Numbered from the stretch's first letter, positions 30,270-45,639 are shown. The stretch is DNA of 64,000 bases from Symbiodinium natans (GCA_905221605.1 CAJNDS010002234.1:198501-262500); one strand, 5' to 3'. Made by a program: numbers and translations. Notes: generated by a model not told the origin, from the sequence alone.

Positions 30270-32430
30270 CGGCTAGTTTCACTCAAGAATTCACCCATGT
30301 GCTTTGCGTTCAATCTGCAAGCACCGGCTGAAAGGCATTCGTATATAAAAGGCTGTGTGGGGAGGGCTGCGCGGCATGTGCTTGCCTCGTCATCTACAGT
30401 CGCATGCGCCTTGAGAGCATTGTTGGGGGCATGCCCGAACGTGGAGGCTGGAAAGCAGAAAAGAGTGGAAGTATCGCTCTTTGCTCCGATCAACTTCGAG
30501 GACAGAATGCGCGGCCCTCGGAGTTCAGATTCCCAGAAGGTCAGCTCCGTAAACATGCTGGCCCATGATGGCCCATGACGGCCCCTTTTGCTGTCCCTGT
30601 GACGTGGCAACGCACGGCCCACGGTCCCAAGAAAGACGGTGATCAGCAATCCACATGACGAGGTGACCAGAAGGCATTCAATCAACCCGAGAAGCCTTAG
30701 TGAAACCACCGAAAATTCCTAAAAGCCCTCATCGCCAAACCACCAGACCACATGTACACACAGACCTAAACCCTAAACCCTAAACCCTAGACCCTAAACC
30801 CTAAACCCTAAACCCTAAACCCTAAACCCTAAACCCTAAACCCCTACTAAAAGGCCCACAGAGGCCCCTAGCAAGTGCCGGCCCAGGCTCTCCTTCAGAG
30901 ACATCCTGGAGTGGGCCACCGACTTTGTGATGATGCCCTTGCGCCCGGGGCCTAGGCTGAGCTTTGGGTTTCAGGGTTTCAGGGTTTAGGGTTTAGGGTT
31001 TAGGGTTTAGGGGTTTGGGTTTCAGGGTGGCTTAGAGGGATTTTTTGTCTAGCGCATTTGAGGCTGCTTTCGGGGTCTCTCTGTCTTTTCCTCGACTTTT
31101 TGAAGCTGTCAACTTTCCCGGTTTTCTCGGGTTTCTGGGCCCAGCCGAGGCGTCACGAGACGGCAGCTGGAAAAAATTTTTGCCGCTTGGCCCGCACAGG
31201 GGTGAGCGGTTGGCATGGTCGTAGGTTCAGGCCCTAAACCCTAAACCCTAAACCCTGAATATCAGGCCCTAAACCTTAAACCCGAAACCTTCAACCCTGA
31301 ACCCCAAGCTCGAAATTGCATTCGGAGTTCAGTCCTTTGTCCGTATCATCCCTGAACCCCAAGTGCCGGAGAATGATCTGATATTTTCCATGTAGTAGAC
31401 ATCCTTCGTTCCACCCGTTTTTTTGTTTGTGTGCACGGTTCCAGCGTGGCCAAAGCCGTTTTACCTTGCACCCACTTCAGCCCTTCGTGCGCAAGACAGA
31501 AGCCCTCGTCATCCCTGTACAAATTCCATCCAAAGCTACCATAGCAAACGGATACCCGTCCTATGTATCAACTGGCCTCTTTACCATGATCTATGGCCCT
31601 GGATCCTGCACCCAACCTCAGCTCGGGCGGTCCATGTGCGGAGGTGACTTGTCACGCAGGCAACATGCCTTCGCATGAGAAGTTTGCATCCAAGATCACG
31701 TGCCTTGGATGCTCTAAGCCTCTAAGCCCTGAGGCCCGCAGACACACACCCACACATGGAGTTCTTGCCCCGAGTCCTTGCCGGACTCGACTTGCCCGGC
31801 GCAGAGGGATACACAGCACCCTATGGTAGCCTTCTGTGTTGCGAGCACAATAAGGTATCCGGAAGCCGGGGCCCCAGTTCGGCACAGTGATGTGTTGCAC
31901 AGCGGGCCTGATACCCGGAAGAGTACCTTGAGCACATGCCATGTGCACCTGGAGCCAAGTTTTTAACATTGATGGCGATGGTGGCGTTCTGCGGCGACAC
32001 TGGCGAGCCCATGGACTTGTCAAGGCGGGGTAGAAAACTAGCAAAACCGTTAAAACCCTGCAGTCTCAGTATCTGTGGCCTCAGGAAGCTCATGCTCTGA
32101 ATCCCCAAGTGCTCTTGAAGCACAGCATTGCCAGGGTGGATGGAAGCCGCGTTCGCGATGAGAGTCGCCGAAGCCCTGGCTCTTCCTGCATCTCCTTGCT
32201 TTTGCCTCCAGGTCTTCTTTGCAACTTCTGATGGAGTTCGAGGAACAAAGCTCTCTTGACTGAAGCATGCTCTTTTTAAAGGCACTGAAGAGGTGCGTTC
32301 TTGGCTTCATTGGCTCAAGCATGGTTAGCCGCTTGAAACCTCATCAACGGCTGCTATCGCGATCTCGACCTCGATCTTCGAGTTCACATCACATTGTCTT
32401 CCTTCACTACGAGCTCTACTACTGGACTCC
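30270..32430. other. Intergenic, heptamer arrays and one exon-like island
   Basis: CCCTAAA (30764-30842) and TTTAGGG (30970-31012) arrays flank an island at 30853. The rest, including 31020-32430, has only short open frames without motifs. Confidence 0.4.
30853..30955 (+). CDS. Exon-like island between opposed heptamer arrays
   Basis: The frame includes RLSFRDILEWATDFVMMPLR, an amphipathic, clearly protein-like segment. It has CCCTAAA upstream and TTTAGGG downstream. Exact splice sites are not fixed, and the family is unknown. Confidence 0.35.
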
Positions 32431-32433
32431 ATC

Positions 32434-35400
32434 ATGGCAGTCCTCAGCTCATGCTACTCTTTCTTCACCAGCTCCACTACGCTCAACATTACGTTGCGGA
32501 CGATGGTCCTGGCTGCTCTGACCTCCATGCTCTTCAACGCCATCGACCTGCGTCTGCCAGTTCCAGCCGCAGTGGAGGAGTTGACCGTCGTGGCGGTGCT
32601 CCTCTTTCTTGAACTTGGTCTCAGCAGCCGCCGCCAGGACAGCTCCACCAAGAAAAGCAAGCCGTGCCCCAGCGAACGGCGTGTCTACGAGGAGGTCAGC
32701 GGCCTTGCTGGGAGGCTCCAAGCCGCAGCAAAGGCCGGTGACACCGACACTGCTGAAGCCGTCATGGAGAGGATCCTTGCCGGTGACAGCAAGCCCAGCT
32801 TGGTTTGCTACGGGGCCCTGATCTCGGCTTTTGCCAAGGCGGGGGATGTGAAACGGGCCGAGTACTGGCTGGAAGCCCTGGAAGCCTCGAACGTGGGCAG
32901 CCCCAACGGGATCTGCCTGAACATGCTGATCAGCGCTTGCGCCAAAGCAAACGCCGTAGATCGTGCAGAGTACTGGCTTGTGAAGATGCCATCCTTGGGA
33001 CTGAGCCCTGATGTGATGAGCTACAACGCCGTCATCGACGCATGTGCACGGACAGGGGATGTGGTTCGGGCAGAGCGCTGGCTTGAGAAGATGAAGGCCT
33101 CTGGCACGACCCCAAACGTTGTGAGCTACAGCTCCGTGCTTCATGCTTGCGCGCGCAGCTGCGATGCAAGCTTGGCCGAGCGCTGGCTCGAGCGCATGTC
33201 GAAGGAGGGTGCCGAGCCGAATGCCATCTGCTACAATGCCGTTATCAACGCTTGGTGCAAGGAGGGCAACACTCGGCGTGCCGCCCACTGGCTTGAGCAG
33301 ATGTCCCAACGAGGTGTCCAGCCCACTGTCAACAGCTACAGCACGATCATCGACAAGTTGGCGAAGGCTGGCGACATTGACGGTGCCGAGACTTGGCTCA
33401 CCCGCATGGCTGACGCTGGAGTAGAGGCGGATGCCGTCAGCTACAACATGCTTTTCAGTGCTTGCAGCAAGATGGGCGATTCGGCACGTGCCAGCAAGCT
33501 CTTTGACCAGATGATGCAACGCAAGGTCACCCCAAACACTATCTGCTTCAACTTGATCATCAATACACACAGCCGTCAGGGCGATTTTGCTGCGGTGCTT
33601 CGGCGCCTTCGCCAGATGCGAGAGCAAGGCATTCAAGCGGATCGAGTCAGCTTCAACACCAGCCTGAAGGCCTTCTCCAGGTGTGCAGACTCGAGGGCTG
33701 TGGAGCAACTCCTCGACGAGATGCTCTCCGTCGGCATCAAGCCGGATGTTGCCACCTACAACACCTTCATCGCCGTGTGCATGCGCGCCAAGGATGCCGC
33801 CAAGGCCGAGGAATGGCTCTGTCGCATGACGAGTGCCGGAGTGCAGGCCGACGCCATGAGCCACTCTGCTGGCATCTTGTAAGTAAGTCAATAACTCGGC
33901 ATGATTTAAGAATCGGTTGGGGGGGGGGCTTGGGCAGTGGGGAGGAGGGTACTACTGCCAGCAGTAGGAATGTGGCAAATGTGAACAAAAGATAGTCCAT
34001 GCGAGCATGAGTCGTGCCATTCATTCACAGTCCATAGGGCACAGCTGCCTCAGACCGGGAAGTGAAACCTTGCGGCTCGAAGGAAACTTCCTTGAAGACG
34101 GCAAATTTTTTCCCACACTTCAAGGCCTTTCCTTCGGCACGTCAGATGTTGCAGGTGTACCGATGCCTCTCTGTCATAGGTTGGACAGGCCTCTCACCCC
34201 TGTCAAACATCCATGTCGATCTCGGGTGGGAAGCGGTAGTGGCCGAAGGCTGTAACCAGGAATCGGTTATCGTGACAGATGGACAACAAATGGTCACAGG
34301 TACCTCAGGCTCTGACTGTGTCAACTTCAAATTTCACTCCAACTTGGGGTATGTGAACAAAATTCTCTGGCCTCATCGGGTGGGCGCGATCTGCCGCACC
34401 CACGGTTGTCTATTATGAGCCTGTACCATGGGAATTTCGCGATATGACAAGTCAACATGCCACGAAACGGCAACATGCGCTCGTCACGTCACTCTTCTCT
34501 GCCTGCGGATAGATTGGTACTGTGACGTCTCGAGTTTGGGTTAAGTTCGGACGAGAGTTTCGCCTTCGGCTATGCCCATTCATTGACCAGCGGCCCCAGG
34601 TTACTGCACCATGATCGATGCTTTTGCGCAAAGCGGGGACTTGCACCGGGCAGAGAAATGGCTCGAGAAGATGGAGCGATCTGGACTTCAGGCAGGGTTG
34701 CTTTCCCATGCGCCCCAAGTACACCGCCCCCCTAGTTACACTTCATGCCAAACCCGCACTCGACAAATTTGAGTGGGGGCTCGAGTTGCCGCACCATTGG
34801 AGCTGTGAAAGCTTTGTATTTTGGGGCGCGCGTGGCAAGCAAACTTAGTCAGCGCTTGATCTAGACCCGGTACAGACGCGGCCAACCCCAGATTCAAAGA
34901 AATTCTTGCAGGTTGGCGCCACGACTTATGGCCTGCTCATCAGATCCTCGGCCGCATCCGAACATCTCCTTCGCATGCCAAGGTGCAGCCAACCCCCTCA
35001 AAAAGATGAGCCCAGGTACCGTGGCGAAGATGGGCGATGTCGGCCGCGTCGAGCGGATCTTCGAGCGCATGGACCGCGCCAAAGTCGAGGTCAATGGTGT
35101 CGCTTGACATCACTTTTGACAGACTGTACCTATAATCAAGGAGGGCTGAGAGCTGCTCTTGAGCGTGTATAAATGGAAACTTAACCTGGAATTTTCGCTT
35201 GGCCCACCTCAGTCCACCTACAACGCGCTGATCTCTGCCTGCGCCCGGAAGGGGGATGTGGACCGCGCAGAGTTCTGGCTGAAGAAGCTCCTGAAGTCCA
35301 GCGCGCAGGCGGACGTCGCAAGCTACTCCTCGGTGATCCACGCCTGTGCCAAGGCCAACAGCTTGCGCCGGGCCGAGGCTGTGCACCTGTCATGTCGCTC

Positions 35401-36127
35401 ATTTTCGGGGGCCATTCAAGGCTCCTCCGGAAGGTCTGAGTTTTTCTAAATGCTAATTGCGAGTATTTCGTGCCTCTTCACGCTTTCAATGGGTCAGGCC
35501 TGGATTGAACAGATGGAGCATGATGGCATCCAGGCCAACGTGGTGACCTACAACAGCGTGATCAATGCCTGCGCCCGCTGCGGCGACGCCAAGCGCGCGG
35601 AGCACTGGTTCCAGAAGATGGTGGCTCAGGGAGTCCAGCCGGGTGTCCTGACCTTCAATTCCCTCGTGAACGCCTGCGCCAAGGCTTTGGACGTGGATCG
35701 CGCTGAGAAGTGGCTTCAGGAGATGCCCAAGCACGGCGTCCAGGCAGATGATGTGTCCTACAGCACCGTGATCCATGCATGTGGCACTGCCCAGGAGCCC
35801 GAGAGGGCCGAACAATGGATGAAGCTGATGGTCTCTTCGCTCTGCAGTCAGGGCGAGAAGCCGGGTGCATTTTGCTACAACTCCATTGCGCAGGCCTGGG
35901 TGCGAGCCGGTGACGTGGACAGGGCCATGCACTGGCTGTCCGAAGCAGAACGCCTTAGGGTGGAAGTGTCCTCCGCGAGCTTGAATGGTGTGGTAAGTGC
36001 ACTGACCCGAGCGCGCCGGCACAGCGAAGCAGAGATCTGGTCTTCCAAGGTGCGCAAGGATCGGGGCGATCGGGGCGATCGAGGTGATCGCCGCTACCCC
36101 CCGCGTCGCCAGGCTCCGGGCCGCTGA
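32434..36127 (+). CDS. Pentatricopeptide-repeat (PPR) protein, six exons
   Basis: PPR proteins bind single-stranded organellar RNA and act in its processing, editing or translation. Exons: 32434-33859, 34600-34691, 34912-34942, 35016-35098 (or 35101), 35213-35377, 35498-36127; about 808 residues. Exon 1 opens with a hydrophobic/Ser-Thr-rich leader that may target an organelle (inference), then PPR units from about residue 90 (e.g. SYNAVIDACARTGDVVRAER). Each splice restores the repeat: DAMS|YCTMIDAF, GLQ|VGATTYGLLI, LLIS|TVAKMGDVG, RRAE|AWIEQMEHDG. Donors are GC at 33860, 34692 and 35378, GA at 34943, and GT or GC for intron 4; all acceptors are AG. Exon 3 is only 31 nt. The C-terminus ends in an Arg/Asp/Gly-rich tail (RGDRGDRGDRR). 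P-class repeats with no visible E/DYW tail. The start could lie in an upstream exon. Confidence 0.9.
33860..34599 (+). other. PPR intron 1 (GC-AG), 740 bp
   Basis: ATGA|GCCACT joined to CCCAG|GTTACT gives MSY and an unbroken PPR motif. A perfect-looking GTAAGT donor 20 bp downstream (33879) would shift the frame and is rejected. The intron has short open frames but no supported gene. Confidence 0.8.
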
Positions 36128-36129
36128 GA

Positions 36130-37060
36130 TGCTGGGCCGCCACATGAGCGTGCAAGGGGAGCAGAGCGGCGTAGCGCGTAGCATGGCATGGCATGGCCGT
36201 CGAGTGCATTGTAGCAGCATGCCTCGTGGCTTGTCAGACTGGCACGCTTCGCCGCTTCATCTCCAGAAATCCGCTCACTCTACCAATGCATATGGTGCCT
36301 GTTGTGAATGCTGACCGCTACCGCGCCTTTCGCAATAGGTGCTAAAGCTGCTAGAGTGACCGCCACAACTAGTATCGCAACACCCTGCGCGAACCGCTGC
36401 GTCGCAAGGCATGGAGCAGGTGAAGAGAATGGCACATTTCCTTTGCTCCTCGGCACTGAAACTACTTGCCGCAGCACCTCTTGCAGCAGCTGCTTGTGCT
36501 TCTGGTTTCTCCAGGATGCCCAAGCACCATGAGCAGGATGCCTTTATTGTTGCCCAGCTGAGGCTTAAGTAATTCAAAGAAGGCGCGAACTGCACACCGA
36601 GACAGACAGTTGTAGACAGAGTGTTCACTTCTTCGTGATGTGTGTAGGAAGCCCACAAGCACTGAACCCTTCACACAAGGTACCAAAGCTTGCTTGAAAT
36701 CGAAACTTACAGGTGAAGCTGCACCTCCACAATGCCTACCGCGACACGCACTACTGGAAGCTGAGATTCTTGGCTTCGAAATCCTTCTATTAACTTCTAT
36801 TATTATATTATTTCTCTTACTATTGTTACTAGTATTATTTCTACTAGTATCATGCAGGGGCTTGTGCTACTTGGGTCTGGAGGCCGAAGTTCTTCGAAAC
36901 CCCAAGCACGCTCAAACCCCTGAATCGTGATAGTTTGCAGGAGGACCGGGGGGGGGGGGGGGGGGGTGGACGTCGGCAATCCCCTAACCGAAGCCCCAAA
37001 ACCCCCTAAGCCCCTAAGCTCCAAGCCCCAATTCTATGAAGTTAAGCCCTGAACCCCAAA
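36130..37060. other. No supported gene
   Basis: Includes an AT-rich stretch with TTATTA repeats (36785-36850) and a 16-18 bp G run (36951-36967). No motif-bearing frame is seen. Confidence 0.45.
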
Positions 37061-37065
37061 CCCAG

Positions 37066-37129
37066 GCGACGGCGGCGACTTCGAGAAGGCTCTGGGCTTC
37101 GGGGTGACAAGCCTGGGCTGGTACTGGCG
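37066..37129 (+). CDS. Exon-like island with GT donor
   Basis: 'acccag' precedes a 64-nt frame reading GDGGDFEKALGFGVTSLGWY and ends at GT (TGGCG|GTAGGG). The aromatic/glycine-rich sequence looks like real protein. Degenerate heptamers follow. Family unknown. Confidence 0.4.
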
Positions 37130-38160
37130 GTAGGGTCGACAGGTCATGGGGGTTCAGGGTCTCTGGGGGTTGAGGGTTTTGAGGGTTTTGGGGCTTCAGG
37201 GGTGGGGGCTCAGGCAGGGTTCAGGCGTCCTTTCAGCTGTAAACCCTAAACCCTCCGGTCATCCGAATCCCAAAGCTTGCAGCTCTCTTCCCAGGAGGCC
37301 AGGGCTGCTGACATGAGATCCCGACCCCATTTCGAGGCCGGGAGATCGGGCAAAGGTTTGGGGGTTGGGGGTTTAGGGCTTCGGGAGGTTTAGACTTCAC
37401 CGGGGGGTTCAGGGGTTTAGGGGTTTTGGGGCAGGTTTAGGGGTTTAGGGTTGCAAAGGCTTCGAGCTTGGGGTGTAAGGTTCCGAGCTTATGGTTGAAG
37501 AGTTAGCTTGACGGTAAAGGGCTCAGGGTTTAGGGTTGGATGGGGAAGGGTAGGGTTTAGGGGTTCTTTTTCTGGGTTTGGGGCTTATTTGCATTTTTGT
37601 TGGGGGTTGAATGCGTCATTTTTTTTTGTGTGTGGTTGGGAGCTTGACGCGTTGCCGCTGTGGGCGAGGGTTTGAGGTGATCGCCGCTCTTTGCGCCAGG
37701 TTGGCCGCCTGAAGAAAGTCGTCGAAGCCGAAGTTGCTGCTGCGAAGAAGTTTCTGGAGAAGTTCACTTGGACGAACCCGGACAATCTCTGGGAAGAGTT
37801 TGAGGCTAGCATGCGCTGGGCGTGTTATTTGGGGAACGGGTGGGCAGCTTCGTCTGTGCCAGTATCCCTCAACCCTGTAAACCTTCAACATCCCGAAACC
37901 CTAAACCCTAAACTCTAAACCCTTGACCTGCCGAACTCCAGACTTTCACCAAAAGCCGCCCAAAAGCCCCCCCAAAAGCCCCACAATCCCAAAAGCCCCA
38001 GAGCCGCCTAAACTCCCCCAACCCCCCAAACCACTAGGGTTTGGGGTTCAAGGTGGGGGTGTAGGGTTCAAGGTGTAATGGTTTTAGGGACCTAAGCCCT
38101 GCACCCTAAACCCTGGGTTAGGGTTCAGGGCTTAGGGGTTAGGTTTTCGGATGTTCCGAT

Positions 38161-38253
38161 GATGTTCCCCCTTATACTCATAGTCCTTAATAGGGATGAT
38201 AGTACTCCCAGCTATCATCCCTATGAAGGACTGTTAGTATAAGGGGCAACATC
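38161..38253. mobile_element. MITE-like perfect-length hairpin element
   Basis: Two 42-bp arms (38161-38202 and 38212-38253) are inverted repeats with about five mismatches around a 9-bp loop. The arm starts gatgttcccccttatact. Related single arms occur at 60350-60381 and in diverged form at 15981-16074. No coding capacity. It is consistent with a non-autonomous DNA element or a structured RNA; the target-site duplication is not clear. Confidence 0.7.
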
Positions 38254-38486
38254 CCAAGTTTGGTCCAAGGTTTAGGGGTGGTAGGTTTTGATGTGCAGAG
38301 GGGCCTTTCTTCGACTTCGGCACCAATGTGCTGAACCAGAAGCCCAAGCGTTTCAAGATGCAGAGACTTGGGATTTAGGGCAAATTCTGGAGATTTTCGG
38401 GCAGGGGTCCAGCTCTTGATGAGCACTTCTTTGCCGTTTTTTTTTTCTTCTAGTTTAGGATGTCGTTAAGGTTGTGAGGCTTTCGG

Positions 38487-38690
38487 GTGGCTAGCAGAAA
38501 ACAACGCTGGCAGCGGCCCTCGAGGATCTTTAATCGGGGCCTTGTGCTCGCGAAGCTGCGCCTCCAGCTGTCCAACACGGGGCCTTTGAGGCTGCCATGG
38601 AAGGACTGCATGGTGGGCCCTGGGCAGCATGTCACGGTCACCCGGATGCGGCTGGAGCTTTCCTACTTTTGGGGGGGCCTTCGGGTATGT
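38487..38690 (+). CDS. Exon-like open island
   Basis: The frame reads GLVLAKLRLQLSNTGPLRLP and then VGPGQHVTVTRMRLELSYFW. Alternating hydrophobic residues suggest beta strands. It sits between degenerate heptamers. The boundaries and family are unknown. Confidence 0.35.
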
Positions 38691-39007
38691 TTCGGGTCCG
38701 AAGCCCGAGATCCGAAACCCTAAGCCCTGAACCCCAACCCTAAACCCTAAATCCTAAACCCTAAACCCCAAATTCTTCGGAGGTTGTGATCGATACAGCG
38801 CCTCTGGAGTGTGGCGAGTGGCATGGAACCATCCGAATCCTGGGCAGTTGGGTGACTTGATGGCACGCGGCACTTGCTTTAAATCAGGGTCCTGCAATAC
38901 GGAGAATGTTTTTATCATGACAGGAAGTACTCTTGCTTTTCCTACTACGTACTATAATTGCGATGATTGTGATTGTTGTCATGATTATGATTTTGATATA
39001 TGATTAC

Positions 39008-42070
<3,063 letters not shown>

Positions 42071-42103
42071 CACACACAGAGACGTGTTTGGGGAGTCCAG
42101 GCA

Positions 42104-42264
42104 GGGTTCTTTGGCAACATGGAGGGGGAGGAGCGCATCCCCACCTACTTCCGGGTGGCGCAGACGCAGAAGGACAACCAGGATCCTGGTGCCACTCTGC
42201 CACGGTACGCGCCCAGACCGTTCCGCCCGGGTAGCGCCAACCGGAGCCTTGGCAGGATGTCTTA
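42104..42264 (+). CDS. C-terminal exon-like island
   Basis: The frame reads GFFGNMEGEERIPTYFRVAQ, then TQKDNQDPGATLPRYAPRPF, and ends NRSLGRMS at a TAG inside the first heptamer of a TTTAGGG pair. It lies directly 3' of the microsatellite. It looks like a terminal coding exon; family unknown. An ATG at 42119 could also start a 48-residue peptide. Confidence 0.4.
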
Positions 42265-42344
42265 GGGTTTAGGGTTTAGATCCTTGAGCCCTCCGGCACC
42301 ACCCCCAAACCCCATCTTAACGTCCTAAACCCCGATGCCCTTAA

Positions 42345-42480
42345 CCCTGAGGCCCGTGAAGCTCCACAAATGCTCTAAGGATCTGGATCGACCCAGCGAC
42401 AATTCACGCACGGCAGCTCCGCCCTCCCACGCCGCATCGGCCGCGCCCAGCGAGCTCTTCGGCCCCTGGGCCCAGCTTTT
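42345..42480 (+). CDS. Exon-like island, Pro/Ala/Ser-rich
   Basis: The frame reads PVKLHKCSKDLDRPSDNSRT followed by an Ala/Pro/Ser-rich segment, between degenerate CCCTAAA and TTTAGGG-type sequences. Weak. Confidence 0.25.
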
Positions 42481-42923
42481 CTTGGCGGTTTTTAGGGGGT
42501 TAGGGGTTGAGGGTTAATAGGGTTTAGCGGCTTAGGGCTTTAGGGTTCAGGGGTTTGTTTAGAACTGCTTTGGGGGTTTCGGGTTGAGTGTCTTTGAGGC
42601 TTGCGGTGAGAGTTTTTGTTGGGGCCATCTCCAGATAATATTTACTGCCGCTGCGCGGGGAAACACCCTAAACCCAAACCCCAAAATCCAAACTTCCTAA
42701 TCCCCAAACCCCCAAACCCCCAAATCCCCTACACCCCCACCCAGAACCCCAAACCCAAAACCCAAAACCCCAAAACTCTAAACCCCCAAAAAAACTAAAC
42801 CCGAAAAACCCTAAACCCCTAAACCCTAAAACCACCCCAAGACCCTAACCTTCCTAAACCCTATTGTTACGATTATTGTTACGGCTATTACTACTACTAT
42901 TATTTGCTGCTGTATTTTGTAAC

Positions 42924-43011
42924 CCTAAGCCCTAAGCCCTAAGCCCTGAGCCCTGAGCCCTGAGCCCTAAGCCCTAAGCCCTAAGCCCTAAACCCTAAAC
43001 CCTAAACCCTA
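42924..43011 (+). repeat. CCCTAAG / CCCTGAG / CCCTAAA array
   Basis: Twelve heptamers with block-wise variant units. Confidence 0.95.
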
Positions 43012-43019
43012 TGATTACG

Positions 43020-43114
43020 GAAGTTCTGTGAGTCTGATGAGGCCAGCAGCGCCAAGCCAGAGTCGCAGGGCTACCGGCCGGGATCCTCGAGGACCCTTGG
43101 GGCTTCAGACAAGG
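43020..43114 (+). CDS. Exon-like island between opposed heptamer arrays
   Basis: An Arg/Pro-rich frame (MRPAAPSQSRRATGRDPRGP) ends at a GT donor (ACAAG|GTTTAG) that begins a TTTAGGG block. CCCTAAA-type repeats precede it. Family unknown. Confidence 0.3.
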
Positions 43115-44079
43115 TTTAGGGTTTGGGGTTTAGGGTTTAGGGTTTGGGGCACAAGGCAATTATGTACATGGGGTCCCTTTTCGGGCTTCTTCCTGGTATC
43201 CCCCCAAATGCACGCCAAACCCTGCCCTGAATCCCCTAAATCCCCTAAATCCTGAAACCCTGAACCCTATACCTTACACCAAGAAACCCCCACTAACCCA
43301 GCGCCCCCCTCCCGCCTTGCACTTAAACCCCTAAACCCCTCAAGCCTTGAACTCTCCCTCCTTCGCCCGTCCAAACCCAACGCCTATATGCGCTCATATA
43401 TACTCCCTCAGGACCGGTGCTAGCACAGCTGTACCTTCTTCCCGACCTCTCAGTGGTCTGGGCCCCCCTTCTTCGCGCGGCTCGGAGAGAATCTGAGGAA
43501 GTAGGTGAGGGCTGTCTTCATGGCTTTAGACAGGGTCTGCATAGGGATGATGGTAGGGTTCTATGATGGGTTATATGGGGCTACCGGATGTCGGGTTATC
43601 GCTTAGAGTGTAGGGGCTGTGTCAGGCTCCCAGTTTTTTGTTGGCCTGATTGGGAAGATCCGGGCCTGAAACTACTTAAGATCCTAACAATGGGGTGTCC
43701 CCTGGCCTTGGCTCGCGCAAAAGGTGCCGCGATAACTGGGGATCTTTGGGGGTTTCCTGCCATAAAGAGTTGGGGGGGTTCATTTTGGGGGGTATATGGG
43801 GGTTTACGATATTAGGGGTACCTGATTGGCGCACTCAGTATAAGGGGATCCTACTATTTGCCCTCATTATCTTAACCCCCCCGATTGAGAAGTACCCAAC
43901 TCTAAACGGATAACGCATCGCAACGGATTGCGGCAGGGTGCAAGAATACGGAATGGCACTCAAAACCATAAACCCCAAACTCCAAACCTCAAACCCCAAA
44001 CCCTAAACCCTACACCCTGCAAGAATTCATCGTACAGGCATATCAAATTCCCTTCGGGAGCGTCTGAGAAACCAAAACC

Positions 44080-44262
44080 AAGCCCAAACCCCAAAACCCC
44101 AAACCCCCCAAAACCCCCCAAACCCCCCCAAAACCCCCAAGACCCCCCAAAACCCCCCAAAACCCCCCAAAACCCCCCAAAGCCCCAAGAGCCTCCAACA
44201 AGAGCCCCCAAAAACCACAAAACGCCCCAAAACCCCCAAGCCCCCCAAGCCCCAAAAACCCA
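44080..44262 (+). repeat. CCCCAAAA-type repeat
   Basis: Degenerate CCCCAAAA / CCCCCCAAAA units, superficially like a ciliate telomere repeat. It opens frames on both strands (Gly/Trp/Phe and Pro/Lys), which are not genes. Confidence 0.8.
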
Positions 44263-44263
44263 A

Positions 44264-44358
44264 GGAGGCTGCTGCTCGGCCAGTGCGGTTGCCTCCTCAC
44301 GGAGCCAGGGTGGGCGAATGGTACAAGCGCCCACCCCGCCGGCGGCGCCCCAGGAATT
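44264..44358 (+). CDS. Exon-like island, Arg/Pro-rich
   Basis: The frame reads EAAARPVRLPPHGARVGEWY and then Arg/Pro-rich residues. It follows C/A-rich repeats and is followed by G/T-rich sequence. Weak evidence. Confidence 0.25.
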
Positions 44359-45639
44359 CGGGGTTTCTGGAGCTTAGGGTCTATTTTGTTGTTTTGGGGT
44401 TTCGGGTTGAGCATTCAGCGTTTTAGTATAGGGCTTTGGGCTTAGAGCAGGGGCTTTTGGGGTTTTTGGGGCTTAGGAGCGTTTAGATTTCTAGGGATAG
44501 GGTCATATGGGGCCACAGGGTTTATGCAAGTGGTCGTGCGGACCATCCGTGCCAGAGGCATGCAAAAATCTCTAGCGGAGACATCGGACAAATGAAGCAT
44601 GAATGCGCCCCTCGTTTGGTGCGTTGGGAACGTATGTATCGGTTCCATACCTCAGTGGGATGGACAACGGGGGCATCACATGGAATTGCCTGTTTGGCAG
44701 GCGCGAAGGGGCTGGTCATAGCTTTGGGACAAGACCCCGTACCAAAGACAGCAAAAACTTAATGCCTGATGACGTGCGGACTGACTGTATACCGGCTCAT
44801 ATACTCTTGCAAACCTCAAAGACTGCACGTCACGAAGGTTGAAGTCAAGCCCCGCTTGGATAGGCTTTATTCATATTCTTCGCCGCCAAGATCTTATGCC
44901 CTGAGCACTAGCCCCAAGAAGCCCCTGCAGGAGGCGCCCCGTTCCACCAGCCGCGCCCGTCCCCACTCGGCGCCACTGGCGCCAATCCTCCCAAAGGCCG
45001 GGGTTTGTGGTTAAAGTTTAGGGTGGGGTTGGGATACCTCAATCTTGGGGTGGATCCGGTACCCCAAACTGCAAGGATTACTGTATGCTAGAATACAGAG
45101 GCCGAACAGTTTGGATCAGCCAGGGCTTATTGGGGTTAAGCTGTGGTCTATAGGCGGTTTCGCCTACTTGGGGTTTAGGGGCTTGGGGATCGCGAGGATA
45201 TGATGATCTAGGGCTCAAATTCGAACATTCAGCAATTGGGGTGCTTGAAAAGCCCCAAGCCGATCCCCTCAGCTTGTTGGGGTCTGAGGTTTTCGTTCGT
45301 CAGGATGTGAGCCTTGGTTGGGTTATCTGCAGGCCTTCGGGGTGCGGTTTCTGAAAAAGCACTAGGCTTCCGAGGATTTACGGCCCCAAGCCTTCAACCT
45401 AAAGCATCTATCCCTACGTGCTATCAGCCCTGAACCTCTTAAGCCCCTAGCCCTATATACAGCTAGTGGGCCGTTGTTCCCACCGCGCCACATTTCTGGC
45501 AGGCCGAGGCAAAGCCGAGGCCATCCTCGGCCACGGAGGTGGGCTGAGGATGGGGGTTGGATTCTGGTTAAATTCAATGATTTTCCGGGGTGTAGGGTTG
45601 CAATGTTCGGGGTTCTGTGGCTTCAGGGGTGCGGTCCCA

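Noticed and set aside
29495-30709. 404-residue open frame antisense to the CEP19-like/SH3 gene
   Set aside because: Shadow frame; no domains; the sense strand explains the sequence.
32303-32318. Possible relict dinoflagellate spliced leader (attggctcaag) upstream of the PPR gene
   Set aside because: Only the last ten bases of the leader match; the gene keeps introns, which argues against an mRNA-derived copy.
33879-33884. Canonical GTAAGT as the donor of PPR intron 1
   Set aside because: Joining it to the acceptor at 34599 shifts the frame and destroys the PPR motif, whereas the GC donor at 33860 preserves it.
32449-33891. 480-residue open frame antisense to PPR exon 1
   Set aside because: Shadow of the GC-rich PPR coding frame; the sense strand has clear repeat motifs and splice continuity.
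44080-44262. Ciliate-type CCCCAAAA telomere
   Set aside because: Units are irregular and interstitial; more likely a drifted C/A-rich repeat. Other genome features point to a dinoflagellate.
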